Below are positions 48,261-59,734 of a stretch of 64,000 bases of DNA, piece by piece (position 1 is the stretch's first letter; every line of letters begins with the position of its first letter). The stretch comes from Scleroderma bovista. Taxonomy: Eukaryota > Basidiomycota > Agaricomycetes > Boletales > Sclerodermataceae. The stretch is taken from the NCBI GenBank assembly GCA_037178675.1, contig JAYMGJ010000136.1, positions 1-64,000 of the forward strand, given 5' to 3'. A program made the position numbers and the translations under genes. Below the pieces are notes generated by a model. That model ran no database searches, was not told the origin of the DNA, and saw only the letters and a program-made list of their open reading frames with translations.

Positions 48261-49932
48261 ATGCTCGACATCATCATACTCGGTGCGACGGGTAAGTCAG
48301 GCAGCCCCAGAAATTGGTTGGGTTTGGATGATACAGCAAATTACCCTCAGGTTACACTGGTCGCCTCATTACTCGATACCTTGCAGCACATCCGCAGCGT
48401 GCAGCGTTCACGTTTGGCCTTGCAGCACGCTCTGAGCAGAAACTTAAAGCTCTCAAGGAGGAGCTGGGTGATGCTGTTCGCCAAGTCCCGACATTCGTCG
48501 TGGACGTGACGAAACCGGACGACATCGACAGTATCGTTCAAGAAACAAGGATTGTGATCACTACTGTCGGACCCTATTGGCTTTGGGGCACGCCCGTGGT
48601 GCAAGCTTGTGTTCGCCATGGGAGACACTACCTCGATCTCTCAGGTGAGACTCCATGGGCACGGGATATTATAACGAGGCAGGTGGTTTTGCTATTACAT
48701 GCCTTCCGCCCATTAATACGAAGTCTCTACAGATTTGATTACGCTTCTTCCAAGTCAAACACCATCATTGTGCCCTTCGCGGGCCTGGACTCAGTACCTT
48801 CCGACATCGTCGCATATGTCGCGAACAAGACACTCAAGTCATTTGCGGGTCCATCGACCAATATCGACATGTCGACGTCTGCGTGGAGGCTTAAAGGCAC
48901 AGGGATATCTGGCGGGACGTTCTCTACCATAATCTCAAGTCTGGAAACTATCCCTAAGACCAAACTGAAGGCAGGTCTGTCAGACTTTGCGCTTAGTCCA
49001 GGTAAATTGTCTTTAAATGGGATGTGATATGTGATATTCAAATAAGCGCTTTATTTCCTAGTGCAAGGTATACCCACGGGCCCACGTCGTCGAGCGTTTT
49101 ACTCTCTGCCTATTTTGAACCCACCTGTGCGTGGTGCACTTTATTTCATGTCGGTCGTGAACACCCTGATTGTCCAACGTTCCTGGGGCTTGTTTGAACT
49201 TGCCGCCCGAAACCCAACGGCAGTATTCCCACCCGGGCTGTCCTCAGCTGTGAACATGTCGGAGCTTTCGTACGGCCCTGCATTCAAGTACGAGGAATTC
49301 ATGGTTCTGCCAAGTAGGCTTCATGCACTTCTGCTGTGGATGTCCGTGATAGTTGTGGGATATATGATGGCGATCTTCCCGCCGGTTAGCATGGTTCTGT
49401 CCGTTTTTGTCGCCTATACTGAACTTCCATGCCAATAGGCTAGGTGGGTAGCACGCAAGTTAATGCCGGAACCAGGACAAGGACCGACTGACCAGTAAGT
49501 AACCCGCACGATGAATTGTGCTGTTCAGAGCTAAATAACCTCCGTATAGGCAACTTGAGGCGGGGTCTGTTCACATAACCAATATCACGACCTCCACTCC
49601 GGATGCCAAGGGCCAGACAGTCTCGGCACGTACAACTTTCAAAGGTAAAGGCGAACCTGGATACCTTTTATCTTCAAGTGAGTGGTCGACATCCAGTCGT
49701 GGACCCAGTATCAACGAATGCCGACTGACTATTACTTTCAGTCATGATTTCGGAGAGTGCTTTAGCCCTTGTGCTGAACAAGGACAGCCTACCGCCCTTC
49801 GGGCGACGGGGTGGTGTGCTCACACCTATGACTGCTTTTGGAGACGTCCTGATTCAGCGCCTGAACGCATGCGGCCGTATCAGCATAGATAGTGAAATCC
49901 TACCAACCTATGAGGAAAAGAAGCACCGTTGA
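48261..49932 (+). CDS. saccharopine dehydrogenase-like oxidoreductase
   Basis: Seven exons (48261-48291, 48351-48678, 48733-49001, 49062-49384, 49439-49494, 49550-49677, 49742-49932) give 441 aa. MLDIIILGATGYTGRLITRY is a Rossmann NAD(P)-binding start, FGLAARSEQKLKALKEEL follows, and TVGPYWLWGTPVVQACVRHG with HYLDLSGETPWARD is the SCCPDH-family core. VPFAGLDSVPSDIVAYV is also conserved. A hydrophobic stretch near 49325-49385 (LLLWMSVIVVGYMMAIF) suggests membrane or lipid-droplet association, as in SCCPDH. The family resembles but is distinct from lysine-pathway saccharopine dehydrogenase; the substrate is unknown. The second intron begins with GC, not GT (donor 48679). Confidence 0.88.
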
Positions 49933-51225
49933 AGAATTGGCCACATGGCAGCATTTTGACCTTTGATGTATATTCCAATTGCTGTATTTATTCGCTACAG
50001 GAATTGATTGACGATATCACGTTGACTAATACCCAAGCCCCCCCAAGCAGCCAACAAGGCACTCAACAATCACAATGCATAGGTACCTCCTATCAGGGCT
50101 GGCTTTCATCATGACGAGAAGAGCGATCGCAGGGCATCAACAGCAATGATGAGGGTGAAGAAATGCGCCTGCTGCGGAGTAGACTGTCTCCCTCAAATAA
50201 CACGAACTTGGAGGAAGTCCCGGCGACACCGACAAGACGATGAAGACGACACTGTATGTGAAGCTGCATTGACTGCATTGTGGGGAAGGTAGGGTAAATG
50301 ATTCAAATGCACCATCAAGGAGGCCCGTTAATCACCTGCTTTGATTTGAATCGGCGCCCTTCAGAACCAGCCAGCGGTACCGTACTTAGTGGACATCGTG
50401 CTCGATGCATGTGAGGAAATCAACGCAGACTCGTCGCAGACGATCGAATTGCAATACCCACCTACTTACATCTTCGTGCGGATGATACGTACCAAAGTGG
50501 AAGCGTCGAAGGGTTGGAATGTAGTGTGCTTCCAATCACGCCTCGGCAACAAAATCAGTCACCAGACGATAACCGTTACTCCTGTGTACCCGTTCACCGA
50601 CTATCGTTCCCAAGCCCAAATAATCATCAATCTCGCCACGCCTCCGACAGGCGCCTTTCAATGCATACGCCGCCTTATCACGAAGTCGCGGCAGAGACAG
50701 GATTTAGATGGGCGCTTATTTACCCACCATTCCAGTGAATGGTTACGCATGGAAGACGAACAGCTCGATGAACATATCCGAAGGATCAATTGTCTGCCCG
50801 TTGGTGGAGTAGCTGTTTCCGTTTCCGCTGGAGGAATCATAGTGATTACTTAGGGGCGATGCCTACTTATACATAGTACTGGCTGCTGCCAGCGGGGTTT
50901 GATATCTCCATAACGAGTTGGAATGGATAGAGGTCGCCTCGAAACAGGCTCAAGGGGCCTCCGGGGCGAGTGGCTGTCGCGAGCGATTGGGACCTGCTGC
51001 AAGTGAGATCCGAGATAAAGGGACGACGTCTGCCAGCAAGCGGGGTGGTGCAAGGTGTATCGGTCATCGTGCGAGTCGGAAAGAGCCTCTGAATGATCGT
51101 CTAAGAGCAGAAGGGAGTAATTTTCTGAGTCGAAAGGAGGGTCGAAAGCTCCGACAAATTGCAGATAGAATCAATGAGATAGGTCAAAAATGGAATACAA
51201 TGCTCTGTACCAACTACATATCCTA
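49933..51225. other. spacer with helicase remnant
   Basis: Apart from the helicase-like fragment at 50389-50853 nothing coding is evident. The region to 51225 is probably the TPR gene's 3' flank. Confidence 0.45.
50389..50853 (+). pseudogene. remnant of a Pif1/RecD-like helicase from a mobile element
   Basis: The frame contains VYPFTDYRSQAQ, then INLATPPTGAFQC, and LDGRLFTHHSSEWLRMEDEQL. These correspond to the last motifs of helicase-like proteins common in mobile DNA of Agaricomycetes (motif TDYRSQGQT, then PPTG and SRSRGR, then LF..HPSE.LR.ED). Here the Gly of SQGQ is Ala, the segment linking the motifs is shortened, and nothing of helicase motifs I-IV is found upstream. It is most likely a dead fragment. 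The family assignment is from memory of conserved wording and is moderately sure. Confidence 0.55.
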
Positions 51226-52716
51226 TTACATACCCTTGAACTGTGAACCAGAAGTTACGCCAGTGGGACGTGTTGACTGAGTACTCGCACCTCGCCCTTT
51301 GATTTTCAGCTGACGATAATTAAAGAGACTGTTGAGAGACTCTGCATGGTCAGGATGACCTTGGGGACGCAGCACCAATGCTGCTTGTTCGAACTTGATG
51401 GCATCGTCCAGATCAGCTCGCCTGGCTAGCTTGGTGAACCTGTCTGATAGACACCGTGCAAGGTCGTGCAAATGCTGCGCACTGGCTGGACTCCCTGATG
51501 GACAGACCTCTAACGCTTCCTGATACAGTATAACGGCTTCATCTACATCAGCAATGGCGCCCTGTTGTTGGAACCTGCGCAGAAGGAAAGCGGCGAGAGT
51601 GGTAAAGGACATTACATGATGGGGATGACCAGGGGGACAAAGCTTCAATGCAGCTCGTGCGATGGCCACAATTTCATCCACAACTGGGGGAACGCCCCCC
51701 TCAACGTCCGAAATGTTTTCAAGTTTGTAGAACCTACTGCGAAGGTCGGTAACAAGGCCGTGAAGGTATGTAGCACGGCCAGGATTCCCGAGTTCGCAAG
51801 ATGCCAATGCACAGCGTCCAAGCGAGATACATTCATCCAAATCAGCTGCCATTTCATGTCTCTGCATTCGCTTTCGGACCAGAAGAAGCAGCTTGTCAAT
51901 AGACTTTGCGTGGTCATGATGTCCCGGTGGATGGAGGTCCAATATAGCTCGGCGGAGGGAAATAAGCTCGTCCAAGTCTGCTGCAGCCTCCACCCTCTCA
52001 AATCGGGTGCTAAGACATTTCGCCAACTGGTCGAGTGAGCTTAGCCGATGGGAATGACCCGCAGGATGGAGGTCCAACACTGATTGATAAAGCGCAATGG
52101 CCTCATCAAGATCACAGTCCATACCGAGTTTCAGGAACCTGTCCCTCAGGTAATCTGCAAGGATGTTGAGAGTCAAGGCATGATCAGAGTGGCCCGGGGA
52201 ACAGAGCTCTAATGCAGCTCGACTAAACGAGATGGCCTCATCTAAGTCTGCTATGGTACCCTGCTTGTCGTACCGGTCACTGAAGCAAATTGCGAGATAA
52301 TGGAGTGAGTTCGACCGATCGGAATGACCCGCTGGGCGTAGGTCCAACGCTGATTGATGCAGTGCAATGGCCTCATCAAGATCACAGTCCATACCAAGTT
52401 TCAGGAACCTGTCCCTCAAGCAATTTGCAAGGTTGTTGAGAGTCCAGGAGCGACCAGAGCGACCCAGGGAACGGAGCTCTAACGCAGCTCGACCGAGTGT
52501 GATGGCCTCCTCTAAGTCTGCTATGGTGCCCTGCTTGTCGTACCGGTCGCTGAAGCAGATTGCGAGATGATGAAGTGAGTCCACCCGATTGGAATGACCC
52601 GCCGGACGGAGGTCCAACGCTGATCGATGCAGCGCAATGGCCTCCTCTAAATCCGCCATATTATCTATCTCCACGAATCTGCAATCCAGGGAATCTGCGA
52701 GGTTGTGGAGGGCCAT
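51226..52716 (-). CDS. TPR-array protein (kinesin-light-chain-like repeats)
   Basis: The open frame of 496 aa is almost entirely tetratricopeptide-like units of about 45 residues, each with a core like ADLDEAIALHQSALDLRPAG followed by HSDRSNSLHYLAICFSDRYD. About ten units can be counted. This repeat type occurs in large basidiomycete proteins where TPRs often precede a CHAT protease-like domain; none is present here. The 20 codons before the ATG are also open and TPR-linker-like (from 52794, MTKLDNQIARNRKELEHHLP), but an in-frame TGA at 52732-52734 separates them. The annotated start may therefore be secondary, after a nonsense change in the first repeat. The C-terminus is short and Ser/Thr-rich. 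The role is unknown; protein interaction is likely. Confidence 0.75.
   Translation of the reverse strand: MALHNLADSLDCRFVEIDNMADLEEAIALHRSALDLRPAGHSNRVDSLHHLAICFSDRYDKQGTIADLEEAITLGRAALELRSLGRSGRSWTLNNLANCLRDRFLKLGMDCDLDEAIALHQSALDLRPAGHSDRSNSLHYLAICFSDRYDKQGTIADLDEAISFSRAALELCSPGHSDHALTLNILADYLRDRFLKLGMDCDLDEAIALYQSVLDLHPAGHSHRLSSLDQLAKCLSTRFERVEAAADLDELISLRRAILDLHPPGHHDHAKSIDKLLLLVRKRMQRHEMAADLDECISLGRCALASCELGNPGRATYLHGLVTDLRSRFYKLENISDVEGGVPPVVDEIVAIARAALKLCPPGHPHHVMSFTTLAAFLLRRFQQQGAIADVDEAVILYQEALEVCPSGSPASAQHLHDLARCLSDRFTKLARRADLDDAIKFEQAALVLRPQGHPDHAESLNSLFNYRQLKIKGRGASTQSTRPTGVTSGSQFKGM
52081..52716 (-). repeat. 270-bp tandem units within the TPR gene
   Basis: The block beginning tgattgata at 52081 recurs at 52351 and 52621, exactly 270 bp apart, with only scattered differences. 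Each unit encodes two TPR-like repeats (90 residues). The near-identity marks recent duplication within the gene. Confidence 0.85.
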
Positions 52717-53454
52717 AGCCCGACCAGTATCTCATGGGAGATGATGTTCCAATTCTTTTCGATTTCGGGCGATCTGGTTGTCCAACTTCGTCATCGTTCG
52801 TTCGGCTGTTGCATACGAGGTCGAAGATCACCGATATTCACGGACGGCTGGTCTTTTAGAACACTAAGGTGAGATATTTGAAAGAGAAGCCTAAAGCGAA
52901 CTCACCAAAGGTTCCTTTCGCGAAACAATAGAACAATGGTTGGTTGGCCGATGAGGAGGTGAGCCCTTCGTTCAGGTCAGCTAGAACCTTAACAGAAGGA
53001 ATGGGCCATACGGATGGGCCGAAGACTTGAAATGCGAAGAATTCGTGATATAGAATTAGATGCAAACCTATAAGTACAGTGAGGGAACAAAAGGGACCAA
53101 CCGGACTTCGCACCTGTTGAACAAGCAATGCGGGGTAGGGGGCGATGGGAAAAGGGATGTGGACACGATTGAGGTGGGACTATGTGAGTTGCTTGCATGT
53201 GATCAGTGGAATCGCCTTGCGGTATCATCGTGTGATCTATTATTCTTTCCGTCGAGCTATGCTGCAGACTGCATCAGGGCCTCGAAGCCATGGGCAGACA
53301 AATTCAGTAAATGTAGATCGAGCTGCGTAGACGCGTACACAGACGTGAAAGAGACTCGACTCGATGTTCAACTACATCACGCCCACGGAACCCCTTAGAC
53401 AACTAGTGCTCATGTTCATATAGTGCGACGTACACATCTGAGGCAAATAAGAAA

Positions 53455-54431
53455 CTAGTCAGAGAACAGCCGACCAAAAAACCCTCGCTTCGAAACCACC
53501 GACTCAACCTCATCCACATACTTAACCTTCACCCTGCCATCCCTTGTCTCAGCTCTCAACTCATCGCCTGCCCACCCCACTGGGCTAGAACTCGATCCAG
53601 ATTCAGAGGCAGAAGCAGACACAGCCGAAAAATCACCAACGAAGACCTTCTTCGTGGAATTTACCGTGCCCAACTGTGTACTATTCCTAAGCAGCTCATC
53701 CGACAGTACACAGTTCCCATGTACAGATTTGAGCGCGAGATGTCCATGGAACGAACGTGGGATGAACACAATTACACGGCCGTCTCTCGAGAGAACTTCA
53801 AGAGACAAAGGATGAATATTGTCAATTGCGTTCTGCTCGCGACAGAGTGTTTATTCGCAGGAGTCAGGACTGGAGAGAGTGGTACACGCACGACTTTAAC
53901 AGCGACAGAGCCATCCCTTGAGCTAACGTGTATCTTCGTTCGCCCCAGATCGTGGCGCGGTTTCTCCTGAAACGAGTGCAATTTCCGACCCACGATCCAC
54001 AGATCAACATCCACACTGCCATCTCGCGTATGCAAATATAAATTCTTCCTCTCTTCCTCCGGGTTCAGCGGATGAAGGTAAGCATCCGGGATATGTAGCG
54101 ATGGGTCGATCACGTATGTTCCTTTGATAGCATGGTGTTTTTCGTCGACATACAGGAAGTTTGTGGGTTTCTGATTGAGCTTGGTGAGTGGATCCCCTGC
54201 TGCTGATTGGATAGAGGTGGAGGCGGGTGTGGGAAGCTGTGGGTCTTGTGTGTGAATGTCATAGGCTGGTGGATAGTCTTCGGTGTCGAACTGATCCTGG
54301 ACATAGTAGCATCAGGTGAATCGCAAGGCATGGGAATAGATGGATCGACTTACACCCTTCGAGGAACTTGCTTGATCCTGTGTATCGCTGGTTTGCAAAC
54401 TTTGTGCAGGAGTATTGTCTAGGATCATCAT
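53455..54431 (-). CDS. DUF7330-type fungal protein
   Basis: Three exons (54431-54354, 54296-53892, 53832-53455) give 286 aa. It starts MMILDNTPAQSLQTSDTQ. A disordered segment contains EDYPPAYDIHTQDPQLPTP. Then comes YVIDPSLHIPDAYLHPLNP with KNLYLHTRDGSVDVDLWIVG, the opening of the DUF7330 domain found across basidiomycetes. Repeated beta-type strands follow, each with SRDG or TRDG (HVSSRDGSVAVKV, EVLSRDGRVIVFI, AETRDGRVKVKYV), like an adhesin-type beta-solenoid. No signal peptide or membrane span is seen. Function is unknown for the whole family. The splice sites keep phase and restore the domain. Confidence 0.75.
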
Positions 54432-54856
54432 GGTGGTAGTGCCAGATGGGTGATGCCACAGTGTTTCAGGGAAAGTTTACTAGCCACGGCGCTGGGAGGG
54501 ACGGTGGCGATGGAGTACACGATGAGCCAGTCTGCTCATACCATACAGTACATTTTGACGCCCCTGACTGCGGTGATACATGTCGGCTGCAAATGGAAAG
54601 GTGCATCAGCAAAATCGTCGAATTACGCTACGCTTGCTGAGTTTTTGAATACTCAGGAAGCACTCTGATTGGATGGGGATGGGGTTTACGACAAAGCTTA
54701 ACTTCGACTAACGAGAACCATAATGCTAATCTCGAGAATCAAATACACAGTACTGTATATATACCTAGGGACCTATTTAACTGATGCATATCATAGAAGG
54801 GTAGGCCCATGAATCAACAATGCAGCAGCTACTGGAAACGCGAAGACGAAGACGAT

Positions 54857-54926
54857 TGAAAATCCTCAACGTACCTTACTCTAATCTTCCCATCCATCAC
54901 CTTAAGCTTGACTTCATCACCTGCTG
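54857..54926 (-). pseudogene. C-terminal fragment of a second DUF7330 gene
   Basis: The minus strand reads AGDEVKLKVMDGKIRVRYVE, matching AGDELRAETRDGRVKVKYVD at the end of the intact gene just downstream. Only this last strand pair remains; immediately beyond it the sequence becomes HET-related. It looks like the stub of a tandem duplicate truncated at the junction. Confidence 0.65.
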
Positions 54927-54959
54927 CATGTAACCGGCTCGAATGTTAACAAAATCCGG

Positions 54960-55650
54960 CGTGTTACGACGGGCGGATGGATGTCGATATTGATGGAGAG
55001 AGCGTGCTTTTATTTCGGTACCAAGGAAATGACTTCCGAAAGCTACACAAACGTGGTGGGATGTCTAAGCAGTGCTAGCAAGGGTCAGGGTCAGAGGAAC
55101 ATCGTATAACCCTTGTGACGAGATGTCTGTTCGTGAGTCGAGGGGAGAGGGAAGCCAACAATGATTCGAAGCCGTCGTTACTTGGAAGCGACAGGCCAAA
55201 TGGTTTATATAAATCGATTGATCCTAGGGCCGTCAGGTGACTTTCCCGCAGTGCAGACACGCCAGTCGGCAAACTTTGAAGATATTTCGTGCTTCCTTGG
55301 GGTAATGTCTGCATTTAAAGAAAGCAAGTTGAGGTCAGCAAAGAGGTTTCCTTCTCAGCAGAAGTCCACGGAGTCTGTGAAGTGACCATAGTCCCCCAAC
55401 TATCCTCATAAGACTCAAATAGAGTATGAAAGATATGTATGCTCACCTCTATGCCATTCAGTGCGTATGAGAAAGTAATGTGCGTACACAAAAAGAATCT
55501 ACTTACATACATCAACGTCCATTCACTTGATACATTACCGAAACCGGGGTCCCGAAATACCTCGAGCTTAATTCCACAAATCCTTGAGCTCTTTCACATG
55601 ATGCAAGAAGTCTGCAGGATCCAGGTTGGTCGAGGGAGACGGCTTTCCAA
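54960..55650 (-). pseudogene. HET-family relic, C-terminal part
   Basis: Matches the 3' end of HET copy A (about 41030-41800) in the same orientation. The exon 3 block around 55085-55400 and the exon 1 end around 55500-55640 are recognisable, but the sequence of exon 2 is missing between them (near 55470) and the frame is broken by stops and indels. The HET domain itself is absent. Confidence 0.75.
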
Positions 55651-56769
55651 CACCTTGCATTTCGAACGAGTTGCGATGCGGCTGATTGGATTCCGTGACC
55701 AAGCCAAATGGATGGACGAGAGCGACATGGCAGTGGGGCTTGTCTCCCTTTTTGGGGTGAGTCTGTCAGCCAGTCGGGTTAGAGACTATTGTTCACCGTT
55801 CGTCGTTTTTGGTCTGTAGGCTGAAGGCTAGGGAAGTTCGTACCAGATGTAGTTAGGTATTTTGTTCATGCCCCTAGTTGTTGATCTCCAATATCATTGT
55901 AGTTACAAATAGACTTCTGTCATTCTCCTGATGCCAGGCTAAAGCGATGCGACAAAAGAACGCGAATGAGAATGAAATAAAAGGTACAGAGGGCGATGAG
56001 AGTCCAACGATGAGAAACGTGATGTGATAATACTGTAAGACTAAGAGTGACATAAGTCCACAGCGTTCAAAGTTTGCGTGAGCCTACACGGGCCACAATA
56101 TATATGTTGAATATGTAGTCCTCGACTTGCAACGGGGATCCAATAACTTTGAGTATACCATTTGATGGATGGGAACCATTCAATTGAACACAGTGTTGTT
56201 TGTGCAGGTACTATATAGATGATTTCGGACTCGAAGGCCACAGTATGATCCTACTTATTCGTACTGGCCCAGCGACTTGCCAGCTAGAGTATGTTACAAG
56301 GAAGCCCCACGGCGGCGCCCTCGGATATCATGCTATAACTAACTGGGTGTTGCACACAGCCGTTCGGTTGGTGAGTTGCAAAATCATGAGTATAAGTTGA
56401 ATTGTTACTTCTTGACCATCATGATATCCAAGTGCTCAGTAAGCTACAGGCTGTTGACTCTGCACTCGCCGCAGAAGTACATATGGGAAGGAATTACGGA
56501 ACCAAGAACGACCAAGATGAAGTTAGGCCATCAGTGAGTCTGACAACGCATGTATTCGTCGGTTGATGCGACACAATCATTAAGTAAATTAGTTCGGCAT
56601 ACTGAGGCACATGATGGCCTTCCTGTGGTTCAATCATGATGTACCAGTGTACTAGTACGAGGTGTAAGATAAAAGGCCACAACATTTTTACGATTTGGCT
56701 GTCCAACCCTGTTTCTTTCAGTTCTTCCTCTTCCACTGAGGGAACACACTGTTTCCCAGCTGATAACTA
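55651..56769. other. gene-free stretch left of the membrane-protein gene
   Basis: No supportable gene. A 66-codon plus-strand frame at 56200 (containing DDFGLEGHSMILLIRTG) looks faintly coding but has no start context, partner exons or recognised domain. Confidence 0.4.
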
Positions 56770-58442
56770 TGGCGATCATAATGGTTGAATCTCCGATACC
56801 AGCAGATGAACTCGGTCGCTTGGATGGTATATTGACAATAGTCCAGATGGAATGGGAAACCCGCTGTAGGTACCAATTTGCTACGAAGTCAGGCGCTGAA
56901 CTATATACACCGCAGTAGCGGTTACTGCGTTCTTACTCTATGACTTTTGTGAGCCAAATGCGGGTATAGCTTACTGGGAATGTATTGCTAACAATGTAAT
57001 GCATCAGTTCTGACCCTAGATCAAGAGGCACGTACTACAACAGTGTTGTTGGTGTCTTCCTAACCCTTTCAATCACCCCCCTCAGATCGAGTATATCTGG
57101 GTATTTCCTTTACTATATGGATTCCGCACAACACAAGCTGACATGGCGGACAAAGAAGCATCGTTGGAATCTGATCTCCGCATTATATATATTTGTGAGA
57201 ATTCCTCTAGTGTATATGACATTGATGCCTTCTGACCGTAGGTTGGATAGGTTCGGTACTTCGGAACATCGTGTAATCTGTAAGTCATTCCTTTGTTATG
57301 CAATGCATTCAATTCACACTGAAACTTGTATTCTACTCTTAGGATTGTTACTGTCCGTGCGTAGGACAATCCTTGATTTTGTATCCGTGGTGCTCAGGCT
57401 GACGATCGACAAAGTAAAGAACTTTGAACAAACAGACAACTTGGTGAGTTTAAAATAAACACCGCACACTGTTCGTATCAGCTGAGGCCCGTTAGATGTA
57501 CGGTATTGTTTCAGTTCTGACATTAGGGTTGTGTTGCTCAGTTTCAAGTATGTCGGTGTGATGATTTAGTTGTATGTTTGACTTCTTTTGTCATTTCTTT
57601 CCACTAACAAAGGAGTAGGCCGATTCATGTTCAGCATTGAGATCTGGACAAGTTTTATTATTGTGTGGACGGTACAAGGTAAGGTCTCAATATCGCCACT
57701 GTCCAGCACGGTCTTGCTGGAGTTAGCACAGTGATTCTACAGATGCGTCTTTATGCCCTCTATCAATGTTCGAAGAGACTCCTGGTCTTCATGGTGATAT
57801 TTTTCGCCGCTGAAGTTGGTGTCTCGCTGTGGATTATGGGTGCAATGAACATTATAAATCACGGTCCGTCGATTCGCTTTCATTAAAATCCTTTACCGTC
57901 TCAGGGTCTGATCACCGCCATAGAGACATCTGTCGGGCATGTTTCAATTACAGGACATGACATAAATGTGTGTTACCATTACGTCACCCCGGCGTACATA
58001 TATTTTTGGGCCCCTTGGTTTTCTTTTGATGCCATTCTGGTTGTGCTTGCCGTCTGTGCGGGGATAAAGCATTCGATGGAGAAGTCTTATTCCCGCCCAG
58101 CGACGTTTAACAGACCATGGTTAATCAGTGTTTTGATCCAGGGAAATGTCATATACTTCCTCGGGTGGGCATGTTACTATTTTGAATAGGATATAACAAC
58201 AATGTGCAGCCCTCTCATCGGATCCACTCTTTGTATAAAACACAACATAAGCCCCGAGGTTGAGGGGCTCGCGAACTCTTTCCTCTTGGGTGTACCAATC
58301 GCAATTCCTGTTGGTTGCCGCCTTATCCTTTCAATCCGGGAGGCGGCTTCTTTGCACCACTTATGTCCAATCTCTAGTCGCATAATGAGTACATTCATAG
58401 TTCAAGATGGGACACGGAGGGGGGAAGATAGTCGTATTGTTT
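56770..58442 (+). CDS. DUF6533-like multi-pass membrane protein
   Basis: The candidate starts MAIIMVESPIPADELGRLD. Spliced exons give VAVTAFLLYDFFLTLDQEIE and EYIW, matching the DUF6533 opening (YDxLLTLDxEVExIW). Later exons encode MRLYALYQCSKRLLVFMVIF with FAAEVGVSLWIMGAMNI, then GLITAIETSVGHVSI, VTPAYIYFWAPWFSFDAILV and LANSFLLGVPIAIPVGCRLI, consistent with a seven-span fungal protein. One intron (donor 57028) starts with GC. Exons between 57240 and 57660 are unclear and stops occur in some readings, so the gene could be slightly decayed. These proteins are abundant in basidiomycetes and have no known function. The start was taken as the first ATG giving the conserved block; the 3' end is approximate. 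Confidence 0.55.
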
Positions 58443-58721
58443 GACGTCTGTCTACTAATATTGTATTAAATTATGATACGTACCTCTCTTGAAGTAGGGG
58501 AATGAGAATGAGGACAAATAAAGCATAGGATGCTAAAATCCAACTTCTGCACATGGTGTAGACAAAACCTACTGATCAGTATAACCTCCTGGGTTTTGAA
58601 GGGCGTCGAAGAATAATCATCTTGACGATATAAACGACTCGTTCGGTGTTCTCTCCTGGCGTCTCTGCTTTCTGCTCTCTGCCTTGCTCTCCCTTCATTT
58701 CTCAACCTCCGGATTATACCT

Positions 58722-59290
58722 GGCACGCTAACAAAATCAGCTTCGAGCCTACATAAAATTCACCCGGTTCTTCATCACCCTGTCTCTGTGTCCTATCTAC
58801 CGTCTCAGCTGCGCTCGCGTTTCTCCCCACTCTTATCATATTTTTCGCCTCGGCATGTCCACGGCTATATCCGTGTTCCATTGAGCTTCTTGGGCGCCTT
58901 CGATCCTTCCCCGCATCTCGCTCTTCAAGGGAATGCTGGGATGTCCGATGGTCCCTGTCCCTGTCCCGCTCGGAATAGCCATATAGTAGCCCTTCGACCT
59001 CTCGTGACCATCGTAATCGTCTGGTCCCTTCTTGTTGCCTCTCTCGGTCGCGGTCGTGATTCCGAGTCTTCCGCTCTCTTCTCCATTGTAGCTAGGCCCC
59101 TTGCGTCTCCTGCTTGTAGTTGATGTACAATCCTCAGATGCAGCCTCGCATATGTATTCACCGAGGAAAAGAGAAAATTATGGGACGCACGCATTTGGAA
59201 CGAGTTTGCTGACTCGACGAATTCGTCGCGTATTTTAGCAAGATCCGAAACAGATAAGAGCTGCTCCAGTAGAGTAATGATCCGGGACAA
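58722..59290 (-). CDS. possible Arg/Asp-rich hypothetical protein
   Basis: Minus-strand frames here have biased composition. MSRIITLLEQLLSVSDLAKI opens one frame at 59290. After a possible intron ending GGCCTAG, another frame reads NHDRDRERQQEGTRRLRWSR and SERDRDRDHRTSQHSLEE, ending ILLACQV at 58722. Alternating Arg-Asp/Glu is typical of nuclear RNA-related proteins. I could not connect a complete gene, and the strand opposite is also partly open, so this is weak. Confidence 0.3.
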
Positions 59291-59734
59291 CGTAGGTCAG
59301 GTGTAGCCGCCTGAGATCTGAACAAAACAAATAACAAAGTGAGGATTTGATGTGGCTGCGCAACTCCGAATCGGACACAAAACGCTTGACCAAATGCGCC
59401 ACAGCTGCCCCCATGCTCGAATGAAAGGGAAGGCAAGTAGGGATAAGGGACATTTGTGATAAATTCCCTTGCTCGAAGAGCAAGAGGACCTTATATCGTG
59501 GGAACGACTGACGACAGAACTTTTTGCTTTCTTTGGATCCGTGTGATTCGGTTGACTTACCTTGCTACCTATGAGCCTTCCAAGTACGCAATCCAATGTG
59601 CATGCGGAGAGCAAGGATTCTGCCGACGCAGGGGGCATTTCGAGTAAGGAGCTTGCCCCCATTTTCGGCAGGGAAACAAAAGAACGCGCGTTGATGAAGA
59701 AAGATGTAAGTATTGACATCGACCTGATGAGATG

